From the NCBI RefSeq assembly GCF_019655055.1, contig NZ_BPFA01000034.1:1-53222 (forward strand): a stretch of 53,222 nt of DNA. Direction: 5' to 3'. Source of the DNA: Shewanella sp. MBTL60-112-B2. GTDB lineage: Bacteria; Pseudomonadota; Gammaproteobacteria; Enterobacterales; Shewanellaceae. Below, in pieces: positions 1 through 7,191 of this stretch. Every line of letters begins with the position of its first letter. The stretch's first letter is position 1. Position numbers and translations under genes: made by a program. Under the pieces are notes generated by a model, which made no database searches, was not told where the DNA came from, and saw only the letters and a program-made list of their open reading frames with translations.

Positions 1-422
1 TAAGCCTGTTGTTATTATTTAACTCATCAAGTTAAAGCGCTAATTAAGCTACTGACGCTAAGGGTAGGTTATATTAGGGAAGTGTTTTGTGACCTCTCTA
101 GCCTTTATCAAACCCGATAACTCCTCTGATATTTTTTCACGTCTAAATGCATTGTTTTTAGGTCTTTTTAGATATCAAAAAATACCATCATAAGTGAAAA
201 ATGCGGTCGTCACTCTAATTTAAGTTGTTGTTTTTTATTTGTTTTCACCGATTTTTTACTATCTGTGTTTTTCTGTGTCTCATTTCTTGCTGTAGCGCGT
301 GTTTTTCGCAAAAAAGATGTGGAAAATAGCTGCAACTCGATTGTTTAGTTGTTCGGCTTAACAAGAGAGTGCCTAAGTTGAATGATGATGAAAATACTAT
401 AACTAGGTTATAACTAGGAGTG
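1..422 (+). promoter_or_regulatory. Upstream region of the first sirA gene
   Basis: No gene is visible here. Two elements recur upstream of the second sirA gene. The first is an A/T-flanked near-palindrome at 165-182 (TTTTTAGATATCAAAAAA). The second is a pair of 11-base blocks, TGCTGTAGCGC at 288-298 and TGGAAAATAGC at 320-330, separated by 21 bases. The second sirA gene carries the same two blocks with exactly the same 21-base spacing. They are candidate regulator and RNA polymerase contacts, but which protein binds is inference. Confidence 0.5.
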
Positions 423-2462
423 ATGATGAAAAGTTGGAAACTTAAAGCAGCCGCAAGCGTGCTGTTTTGTTTCGGCGCAATAGGTAACGCTAGTGCTGCT
501 GGTGATAAGTACAATAGCATCCCAGAAATGGGAGCGTCTGCTAAGAATGCAATTGCAAACTATGCTGGTACAGAAAGAACTACAGGTGTTAAATCACTAC
601 ACGATTATATTGTTCAAGAAGATGAGCTATTTGATTTCTTATTTCAAAACCATCCAATGTTCAAATATCAAGAAGAAGGTAACTTAATTGGTGATTACCA
701 TATTAGTGACCGTGGTGAAGAATATTTAGATACCGGCGGAAGCCAGGCATACAGTAAGCGTGTAGGTCGTCCAAGTGCAGTTCAGTACCGTCTAGGTGCT
801 AAATCAACATTGGATTTCCCAAACAACTTCGTAGGTCCAGAGAAGTGTGCCGAATGTCACGCGACTCAATATGAGAAATGGCAACGTTCGCGTCACGCAA
901 ACGTAGTGCGTTTCCCAAGTGAAATTACTGATAAAGAAGTACCAAACGGCGACTTAAACGCACCACTATACGGCAGCGAAGCATCAATGCTTCCAGACGG
1001 TGTTCGTGCTAACGACGTTTACGCAATCATCGGTACACCACGTACTAAATACGGTTTCCTAGATTCATGGTTAGTACGCGGTACTTACCACGTTCGTGAC
1101 GGTCTATTATCAGAAGGCACCGGTAAAATGGTTGCTGGTGGTAACCAGTTCTCACGTGGTTGGGCTGAATGGTTAACGCCAGAAATGGCTAAGAAAATTA
1201 ATAAAGCAATTCCAGAGTTCCCAGTAACACTTGAAGAATTTGGTGATACAGGTTCGCACAAGTGGGGTATGACTTCATACGGTGCTAAGTACGAAAAAGA
1301 GATGCTGTTCCAACCTGGTAGCTCTTACTGTGAAATGTGCCACACCTACAAGTTTGACTTCCAAAACCAGCAAGAGTTCTTCGATGCACTTGGCGACGCT
1401 AAGAAGCTACAAGAGCACACTATCTCTAAAGGTATTGCTTGTGAAGAGTGTCATGGCGCAGGTGGTCACTTAGATGGCGGTACTGGCGGCATGCAGTCTA
1501 ACTGTGAACGTTGTCACCAGCGCTTCTTCTTCGTTGATGCACTAGCTGATACTGAACAAGCACAAGAGAAAATGGAATACGCATTTGGCGTATACATGAA
1601 GTCTGCTTGTCCATCTTGTGGTACTGAAGGCTCGCAAATGTTTGCTTCTTCTCACTACGAGAAAGGCATGCGTTGTACAACTTGTCACGATCCGCACGAA
1701 GTAACAGACGGTGACTTCCTATCTGGTTTCTCTACGCCAAAACTGAAGAAAGACTGTGTTGACTGTCACGAAGCGCAAGCAACGATCGCTGACAACACTG
1801 ACACCCACAGCAACCAAACTTGTCAAAGCTGTCACATGCCTAACATGGGTAGCTGTGAGAACTTCGCTGCGATTCAGTTCCCAGACAACGCAGGTTTTGA
1901 CGCGGTACGTCGTACTCATATGTGGAAGATTGATATCGACCCAGAGCGTAAGACGCTTAACCCACCTGAAGGTCAACCACGTGATTCAAGCGTGAAAGGC
2001 TGGACTGTTGCTAAGAACGAAGAAGGTCACAACTACTTAGACTTAATGTGGACTTGTGCTCGTACAGCGATTTCTGACAAAGACGTAGTGGATAACAAGG
2101 GTTGTCACAGCCCATTCCAGTCTGAGCTAGAAACTGGCCTACATTACGACGACCAGCTAGAGATTTACGGCGAAGTAATGAAGATGCAAACGCCTGTTAA
2201 GGACGTTTACGCCAAAGTTGAACAAGCTCTTGAGCGCATCGATACGCTACTAGAAGTGACTAAGCTGTCTACTGCAGACAAGACTGAAGTGCTAATGCTA
2301 GCTGAGAAAGCGCAAGAAACTATTGATCTAATTAAGAAAGATGGTTCATGGGGTGTGCATGGCTTCCGTTACAGCCAGAAGCGTCTAGACGCAGCACTGA
2401 CTTATGTTACCCAAGCTCAAAACATTCTTGATGGTGTTGGTTACAGCGCTAAAAACATGTAA
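423..2462 (+). CDS. sirA: SirA octahaem c-type cytochrome sulfite reductase (copy 1)
   Basis: Periplasmic terminal reductase converting sulfite to sulfide (family knowledge: SirA of Shewanella, MccA of Wolinella). A signal peptide ends near ASA-AG at about residue 26. Seven CXXCH haem sites lie near residues 142, 303, 340, 361, 418, 445 and 467. The eighth site is the atypical CX12NKGCH (Cys about 545, CH about 561) known from SirA. Apart from these and the signal peptide, the only cysteines are the CPSCG pair (about 396/399) and one in GSCENF (about 478); MccA binds Cu(I) through two cysteines, so these are candidate copper ligands. SD AGGAG at 416-420 precedes ATGs at 423 and 426; 426 has the better spacing. 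First gene of an eleven-gene cluster. The second copy at 24299 is very similar. Confidence 0.95.
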   Translation: MMKSWKLKAAASVLFCFGAIGNASAAGDKYNSIPEMGASAKNAIANYAGTERTTGVKSLHDYIVQEDELFDFLFQNHPMFKYQEEGNLIGDYHISDRGEEYLDTGGSQAYSKRVGRPSAVQYRLGAKSTLDFPNNFVGPEKCAECHATQYEKWQRSRHANVVRFPSEITDKEVPNGDLNAPLYGSEASMLPDGVRANDVYAIIGTPRTKYGFLDSWLVRGTYHVRDGLLSEGTGKMVAGGNQFSRGWAEWLTPEMAKKINKAIPEFPVTLEEFGDTGSHKWGMTSYGAKYEKEMLFQPGSSYCEMCHTYKFDFQNQQEFFDALGDAKKLQEHTISKGIACEECHGAGGHLDGGTGGMQSNCERCHQRFFFVDALADTEQAQEKMEYAFGVYMKSACPSCGTEGSQMFASSHYEKGMRCTTCHDPHEVTDGDFLSGFSTPKLKKDCVDCHEAQATIADNTDTHSNQTCQSCHMPNMGSCENFAAIQFPDNAGFDAVRRTHMWKIDIDPERKTLNPPEGQPRDSSVKGWTVAKNEEGHNYLDLMWTCARTAISDKDVVDNKGCHSPFQSELETGLHYDDQLEIYGEVMKMQTPVKDVYAKVEQALERIDTLLEVTKLSTADKTEVLMLAEKAQETIDLIKKDGSWGVHGFRYSQKRLDAALTYVTQAQNILDGVGYSAKNM

Positions 2463-2477
2463 TTGAGTTTATACCGA

Positions 2478-2505
2478 CCTCAACCTAGGGCGACTTAGGT
2501 TGAGG
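2478..2505 (+). other. Intercistronic hairpin after sirA (copy 1)
   Basis: A perfect 10-bp stem (CCTCAACCTA / TAGGTTGAGG) with an 8-base loop begins 15 bases after the sirA stop and ends 17 bases before the next start. No U-tract follows, so it looks like an mRNA-stabilising or partial-termination element, not a full terminator. The second cluster has a hairpin of unrelated sequence at the same place (26349-26385). Confidence 0.6.
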
Positions 2506-2522
2506 TAACAAAGAGAGAAATT

Positions 2523-2951
2523 ATGAATAGAGTACTGGGAAGTGTCGTTTTCACCGTCTTGTTATCAATGCTATCTGCGGGCAGTTATGCCGGTGGTGGT
2601 CAAGAGATGGGCCCTGCTAAATATTATGATGAACCGTTAAAAACAATCACCATGATGGAAGCACAAACCTTAGTGGGCAAAGAGGGAGTTTACTTCTTTG
2701 ATGTCAACACCTTGGAATTATGGGCAGAAGGATTCATTCCAGGCGCTGTTTATTTCAACGTAAAAAATTGGAAAGACTTGCTGCCAAAAAACAAAGACGC
2801 AGTCATGGTTTTCTACTGTGCAAACCGTCTTTGTAATGCCAGTGAAATTGCTGCTCGACATGTGATGAAGTTGGATTACACCAATGTTCTTCAGATGCCA
2901 GATGGAATATATGGCTGGCGTTTAGCTAATCGAGTAACAGAAAAGCCATAA
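2523..2951 (+). CDS. Periplasmic rhodanese-like protein (copy 1)
   Basis: A 142-residue exported single-domain rhodanese. It has a signal peptide (cleavage near SYA-GG) followed by a rhodanese fold. The acidic segment FFDVNTLELWAEGFIPGA matches the usual DVR...GHIPGA region. The active-site loop is YCANRLCNAS, with a second cysteine five residues after the first. The substrate is unknown; in this operon, handling of sulfane sulfur or a structural role near sulfite reduction is plausible, but that is inference. It is the second gene of the sir cluster and is closely matched by the copy at 26400. SD GAGAG lies just before the ATG. Confidence 0.85.
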   Translation: MNRVLGSVVFTVLLSMLSAGSYAGGGQEMGPAKYYDEPLKTITMMEAQTLVGKEGVYFFDVNTLELWAEGFIPGAVYFNVKNWKDLLPKNKDAVMVFYCANRLCNASEIAARHVMKLDYTNVLQMPDGIYGWRLANRVTEKP

Positions 2952-2988
2952 CGGATTATGTAATTTTATTTTTAGTGAGATTGATTCT

Positions 2989-3792
2989 ATGAAAAAGCTT
3001 AAAAAAAGTGTCTTGGCCGTTGTGTCTTGTCTAACCCTATCAGTATCTGTGTCGTGTTTTGCTTCTAGCGACTTGACCACTGACGTTGAAAAGGAATCGT
3101 ACAGCATAGGCGCATCATTTGGTCACCATATCTCTAGTCAGGTATATGGCCAATCTCAGTTAGGCGCAGAAGTTGATATGGCTCAGGTGGTAAACGGTTT
3201 ACTCGATGCTTTGAAAGATGAGACGAAAATGTCTAAAGAGGAAATTGTGACTTACCTTAACCAACGCGCTGAAACGCTGAATGCGGCGAAGCAAGCTAAG
3301 TTAGACGAACTGACTGCTAAGAACGTAGCGGCCGGTGAAGCTTTCATGGCTGAAAACGCTAAGAACAGCGACGTCAAGCAAACTGAATCAGGTCTGCAAT
3401 ATGAAGTGATCACCATGGGTGACGGCGCCATGCCACAAGGCAATGACGTAGTTACCGTGCACTACAAAGGCACCTTGATTGATGGCACTGAGTTTGACAG
3501 CACTTATGACCGCGATGAACCAAACCGTTTCTCTTTAGTTACCGTTATTGAAGGCTGGCAAGAAGCACTTGCACTAATGCCTCAAGGGTCAAAATTTAAG
3601 TTAACGATTCCACCTGCACTCGCCTACGGCGACCGTGTTGTTGGCATGATTCAACCTCACTCGACATTGGTATTCGAGGTTGAACTAGTCAAAGTTGAAG
3701 CGCCTGGTGAAGGTGCTCACGGCATGGGACTAAGTGGTATGGGTATGGGTGGCATGATGGGCGGCTCTATGGGCGCCAATCCACACAATTAA
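2989..3792 (+). CDS. FKBP-type peptidyl-prolyl isomerase with Met/Gly-rich tail (copy 1)
   Basis: A 267-residue exported Mip/FkpA-type isomerase: signal peptide to about residue 25, a helical FKBP_N dimerisation domain (about 27-130), and a C-terminal FKBP domain with VTVHYKGTLIDGTEFDS, VIEGWQEAL and PALAYGDR. Such enzymes catalyse cis-trans prolyl isomerisation and act as periplasmic foldases. The last 25 or so residues are unusual: GMGLSGMGMGGMMGG followed by SMGANPHN, a flexible methionine-rich tail that could bind copper. The second copy (26892) keeps the same tail. In this operon a role in folding or copper loading of SirA is likely but inferred. Confidence 0.9.
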   Translation: MKKLKKSVLAVVSCLTLSVSVSCFASSDLTTDVEKESYSIGASFGHHISSQVYGQSQLGAEVDMAQVVNGLLDALKDETKMSKEEIVTYLNQRAETLNAAKQAKLDELTAKNVAAGEAFMAENAKNSDVKQTESGLQYEVITMGDGAMPQGNDVVTVHYKGTLIDGTEFDSTYDRDEPNRFSLVTVIEGWQEALALMPQGSKFKLTIPPALAYGDRVVGMIQPHSTLVFEVELVKVEAPGEGAHGMGLSGMGMGGMMGGSMGANPHN

Positions 3793-3823
3793 ATTTAATA
3801 TTAATTATTGATATAGAGCCAAA

Positions 3824-4561
3824 ATGAACACTGTACTGATTAGTATCCTGATTATTTTATTCTGCACGGCAGCTTATCTATTTTGTCACCATTTAAGGTA
3901 TGACAATAAGCTGACTGAACTTGAATCAGAAGTCGGGCACTTTTTTGGCTCTACGATTAGCATCGATACCAATGATGTTAAGCAAAACAATAATTATTAC
4001 TTTGGAACCATTGGTTTCTTTCTTATCAGCGTTTCAGTCTTACTGTATCTAACAATCGGTAGTTATCAGCATTTGGATTCAGCTCAGGTTGATTACAACA
4101 TTGATTACCTGCTGGTTGCCGATATCAACAAAGGCCAGAAACTCGCGATAGAAAACCCCGGTGATCCACTAGTGCTATTAGGGCTAGCCCAGTCGTATAT
4201 CGATGGTGGCTTATACAATGATGCGCTCGAAACCTTAGACAAGTTGCTCACGATTGATAAAGAAAACAGCGAGGCCTTAGGGTTAAAGGCAACGTCCATG
4301 TACTACCGAGATGATCGGTTGATCAACATGGATACCTCTTTAGTGATCGCGAGGGCGCTAACTCAACATCACGAAGAGCTCAATACCCGCTTATTAATCG
4401 CCAACGATGCTTACCTCAGTGGTAACTATCAGAAAGCAATCGATAACTGGAATATCGTGTTAACCAATAAGGTGCAAGCGTTTAATCGTGACGCGATTAA
4501 TTTCGCAATTGAAAAGTCGAAGAAAAAATTAACGCAAGTTGATACCGATGTTGCTCATTAA
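3824..4561 (+). CDS. sirG: SirG, NrfG/CcmI-like TPR subunit of a dedicated haem lyase (copy 1)
   Basis: A 245-residue membrane-anchored protein with two N-terminal transmembrane segments (about 4-22 and 63-82) and a periplasmic domain with TPR-like helices, such as LVLLGLAQSYIDGGLYNDALETLDKLL and a second pair near residue 190. The arrangement matches CcmI/NrfG, which present apocytochrome to a CcmF-type haem lyase. Placement after sirA supports a role in attaching haem at the CX12NKGCH site. No CcmF-like partner is in the window. The copy at 27780 keeps the TPR half but differs strongly in the N-terminal half. Confidence 0.8.
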   Translation: MNTVLISILIILFCTAAYLFCHHLRYDNKLTELESEVGHFFGSTISIDTNDVKQNNNYYFGTIGFFLISVSVLLYLTIGSYQHLDSAQVDYNIDYLLVADINKGQKLAIENPGDPLVLLGLAQSYIDGGLYNDALETLDKLLTIDKENSEALGLKATSMYYRDDRLINMDTSLVIARALTQHHEELNTRLLIANDAYLSGNYQKAIDNWNIVLTNKVQAFNRDAINFAIEKSKKKLTQVDTDVAH

Positions 4562-4608
4562 CGCCTAAATAAATGCTAGACAGAATATTAAATTAAAAAA
4601 ATAACGTG

Positions 4609-4623
4609 TCGGTTTTAAACCGA
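4609..4623 (+). other. Hairpin before the sirC ribosome binding site (copy 1)
   Basis: TCGGTTTTAAACCGA can fold into a short stem ending five bases before the SD GGAGG of sirC. The second copy has a different sequence (TATCAGC / GCTGATA, 28523-28542) with a 7-bp stem ending at nearly the same distance from the SD. This suggests positional conservation of a stem-loop. Confidence 0.4.
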
Positions 4624-4638
4624 TAATCGGAGGATGCT

Positions 4639-5346
4639 GTGAGTGAAAATCTAGAGAGACGGAGGTTCCTTAAAGGTCTAGGAGCCAGCTCTTTGATATT
4701 GGCACCGCTAGGGTGTAGCTCAGTCAAAGACAAGGAAGATACCAATAAGCCGCACTATGTAATGGTTTTCGACCAAAACAAATGTGTTGGTTGCGGTGAG
4801 TGTAAGGACGCTTGTAATAAAGCTAACCACTTACCAGAAGGTAAATCTCGCCTGTTAATGGAAGAGCAATCAAGCGCCGTTGAAGGTCAGCCTTGTCCAC
4901 ACTGTGGCAAAACAAATGACTGTGGTTGTCAGCGTAAGTTTGTACGTGTTTCATGTCAGCAATGTAAGAATGCACCTTGTGTGACTGTTTGTCCTACTGG
5001 CGCGGCCCACCGCGACGAGAAGACTGGCATTGTGACTATGGATGCGGCGAAATGTGCTGGCTGTAAGTACTGTATTGGTGCTTGTCCGTACGATGCTCGT
5101 TTCATCAACAAAGAAACTGATGTTGCCGATAACTGTGACTTCTGCCTAAACAGCAAGCTTGCCATTGGTGAGTTACCAGCTTGTGTGCAGCAGTGCCGTT
5201 ACGACGCATTGATTTTTGGTGATGCAAACGATCCGACTTCATACGTGAGTAAGTTATTAGCTGTGAAGGACTCGGTACGCATTAAGCCAGGTTTTGGTAC
5301 AGAGCCTAGCTTACGTTACATACCTATTGTGAAGTTGGGAGTGTAA
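4639..5346 (+). CDS. sirC: SirC, NrfC-like four-cluster ferredoxin (copy 1)
   Basis: A 235-residue periplasmic iron-sulfur subunit of the menaquinol oxidase feeding SirA. It begins with a Tat signal (ERRRFLKGLGAS). Four cysteine sets follow, as in NrfC: CVGCGECKDAC; CPHCG...CQQCKNAPCVTVCP; CAGCKYCIGACP; and CDFC...CVQQC, enough for four [4Fe-4S] clusters. The start is GTG, five bases after a strong GGAGG, and the same start context is kept in the second copy. Two bases separate it from sirD. This is one of the most strongly conserved genes between the two clusters. Confidence 0.92.
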   Translation: MSENLERRRFLKGLGASSLILAPLGCSSVKDKEDTNKPHYVMVFDQNKCVGCGECKDACNKANHLPEGKSRLLMEEQSSAVEGQPCPHCGKTNDCGCQRKFVRVSCQQCKNAPCVTVCPTGAAHRDEKTGIVTMDAAKCAGCKYCIGACPYDARFINKETDVADNCDFCLNSKLAIGELPACVQQCRYDALIFGDANDPTSYVSKLLAVKDSVRIKPGFGTEPSLRYIPIVKLGV

Positions 5347-5348
5347 TC

Positions 5349-6296
5349 ATGGACGGTAATATTGAATTTACAATGGGCCTGTCACAAGGCATCGCATGGC
5401 CTTGGCCAATCGCGGTTTACCTGTTCTTTGCTGGTATTTCTGGTGGTGCACTATCTGTAGCCCTGTTCATTCGTTTCTACAAAAAACAAACTGAAAACAC
5501 ACCTTTTTTAAAGGCTGCGTCTTTAGTGTCGTTGGTAACGATTGCACTGGGTATGATCTGTCTGGTTTTAGACTTAACTAATCCGCTGTTCTTCTGGCGT
5601 ATTTTGGTGTTCTACAACCTAAACTCAGTGATGTCTGTGGGTGTTATTGCGCTATCAGCATACATTCCATTAGTTGCACTAGTAACCTTGTTCGCAATGG
5701 AAGAAGAGATCAAAGCCTATAAGCCTTTGAATTTCTTACTGCCTATTATCGACAAGTTACGTGGCCTACGTTCGCCATCTGAAAAGGCAGTCCTAGTACT
5801 GGCTATGTCAGTGTGTGCTTACACCGGCTTCTTGATCTCTGCGTTAATTCGCTTCCCAATTATCAATACCTCAGTATTGCCAGCGCTATTTGTTGCGTCA
5901 GGTCTTTCTGCGGGTGCTGCAGCAGCAAAAATGATTGCAGTATCGGTATTCAAAGAAGACCTACACAGCAAAGACATGCACACATTACACGCCATTGAAT
6001 GGCCAGTAATGGCTGCTGAAGCCCTGTTCCTATTCATGATTATCATGTCTTTGGCTACAGGTAATGAAGGTGCACAAGCTGCATTCGCTGGTTTCCATAC
6101 CGGCGTGTGGGCAAACGTGTTCTGGATTGGTGTTGTGGGTATCGGTTTTGTGGGTCCATTACTGCTTAATTTCGCCACAGGTAAAGCCTTCAGCCATTCG
6201 GCTAAAGCCTTCTACATGTCTGGTGCGTGTGCGGTAGTCGGCATGATGTGCTTGCGTATGTTTGTTATTTACGCTGGCCAATTAAATGCCATCTAG
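5349..6296 (+). CDS. sirD: SirD, NrfD/PsrC-family menaquinol-oxidising membrane subunit (copy 1)
   Basis: A 315-residue integral membrane protein with about eight hydrophobic segments. The first carries GLSQGIAWPWPIAVYLFFAG, typical of NrfD/PsrC quinol dehydrogenases, and the second/third carry LVLDLTNPLFFWRIL. With SirC it should oxidise menaquinol at the membrane and send electrons to periplasmic SirA; family work found sulfite reduction menaquinone-dependent but independent of CymA. It is translated immediately after sirC and followed by a structured 336-base gap. Confidence 0.92.
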   Translation: MDGNIEFTMGLSQGIAWPWPIAVYLFFAGISGGALSVALFIRFYKKQTENTPFLKAASLVSLVTIALGMICLVLDLTNPLFFWRILVFYNLNSVMSVGVIALSAYIPLVALVTLFAMEEEIKAYKPLNFLLPIIDKLRGLRSPSEKAVLVLAMSVCAYTGFLISALIRFPIINTSVLPALFVASGLSAGAAAAKMIAVSVFKEDLHSKDMHTLHAIEWPVMAAEALFLFMIIMSLATGNEGAQAAFAGFHTGVWANVFWIGVVGIGFVGPLLLNFATGKAFSHSAKAFYMSGACAVVGMMCLRMFVIYAGQLNAI

Positions 6297-6632
6297 TTGG
6301 GATAATCGGTAACGAGCTAGCTGCGTAGGTTAGCGACAATATCGATTAATCTGACATTTAATAAGTACTGAGTCTGCGGTGACTCCTCCCCAAATCGTTA
6401 AACATAGCGATGGAGTGACCAAAGGCTCAATACAGTAAGTGCAAGCCAGTTTGCGTTGTGGTGGGGCTTAGGCTGGTGATCTTTGAGTGTTTCCCTATGG
6501 CACTTAGTGATGAATTCGCTTTAGCTCTACCGCAATGAAAGCGACTTGCTGTGAGTAAGCTAGCCCTTTAGTGTCGCCCCTGCAAGGCAACTGAGGGGCT
6601 AGTCTGAAAACACGATGGAACTCGGAGAGAAA
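6297..6632 (+). other. Structured intergenic region between sirD and the NosL-like gene (copy 1)
   Basis: No ORF with coding character is seen in this 336-base gap. It contains several possible stem-loops: ACTCC...GGAGT enclosing ATCG...CGAT (about 6380-6416), TCGCTTT...AAAGCGA (about 6519-6543), and the element at 6562-6600 whose loop is shared with the second cluster. Confidence 0.5.
6562..6600 (+). ncRNA. Candidate cis-acting RNA hairpin with conserved loop (copy 1)
   Basis: AGCCCTTTAGT (6562-6572) can pair over all 11 positions, counting G-U pairs, with ACTGAGGGGCT (6590-6600). The loop contains CGCCCCTGCAAGG. The second cluster has the same 13-base loop core inside a stem of different sequence (30253-30290). 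A conserved loop with a compensated stem suggests a structured mRNA element. It ends 32 bases before the NosL-like start. Function unknown. Confidence 0.45.
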
Positions 6633-7121
6633 ATGAAAAAGTTAATCTGTTTGCTATTCCTTTTACCTTTTATAAGCGCTTGTAGCGACAGTGGTGCCGA
6701 TACCAAGCAATACACGGCCGAGGCCATCCATGAGCATGATCGTTGCCACCTGTGCGGCATGATGATCACCAAGTATCCAGGCCCTAAAGGTCAAGTTCAC
6801 CTTAAGGGACAAACTGTTGTACCTAAATTCTGTTCGACTCGCGACATGTTTAACTTTGCACTGCAAGCTGAGAACAAACGTCAAATCGAAGCATTATATG
6901 TCCATGACGTAGCTGCTACCGATTGGGAGCATCCCAAAGATGAAGCCTTCACCGAAGCAACCAAAGCTTGGTACGTCTACGGCACCAGTAAAAAAGCCGT
7001 GATGGGGCCTGCCGTGGCTAGCTTTAAGAACCAAGACGATGCGGTTAAGTTTGCCCAAGAGTTTGGCGGCGCCGTTCTGCCATATGAAAAGATTGATATC
7101 GCTTTGTTAGCTGGTGAGTAA
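6633..7121 (+). CDS. NosL-family copper-binding lipoprotein (copy 1)
   Basis: A 162-residue lipoprotein (lipobox ISAC, Cys about 17) with the NosL signature HDRCHLCGMMITKYPGPKGQ and the downstream segment VPKFCSTRDMFNFAL. NosL proteins bind Cu(I) and deliver it to periplasmic copper enzymes such as N2O reductase. No nosZ is in the window, so the likely client is SirA, whose MccA relative has a haem-copper active site (inference). An upstream in-frame ATG at 6615 exists, but the ATG at 6633 follows GGAGAG, gives a clean signal peptide and matches the length of the second copy. Confidence 0.88.
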   Translation: MKKLICLLFLLPFISACSDSGADTKQYTAEAIHEHDRCHLCGMMITKYPGPKGQVHLKGQTVVPKFCSTRDMFNFALQAENKRQIEALYVHDVAATDWEHPKDEAFTEATKAWYVYGTSKKAVMGPAVASFKNQDDAVKFAQEFGGAVLPYEKIDIALLAGE

Positions 7122-7191
7122 TGGCTCACTGCTATTACGAGCAAATCAAGTCCGGTAAGTGATCGTCAGTGAGTGGACACTTACCAAACTA

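Noticed and set aside
4634..4642. ATG-CTG-TGA mini-ORF overlapping the sirC GTG start in both copies
   Set aside because: The ATG directly abuts the Shine-Dalgarno sequence and cannot be used from it. The conserved GTG start has proper spacing, so the mini-ORF is probably a by-product of that context.
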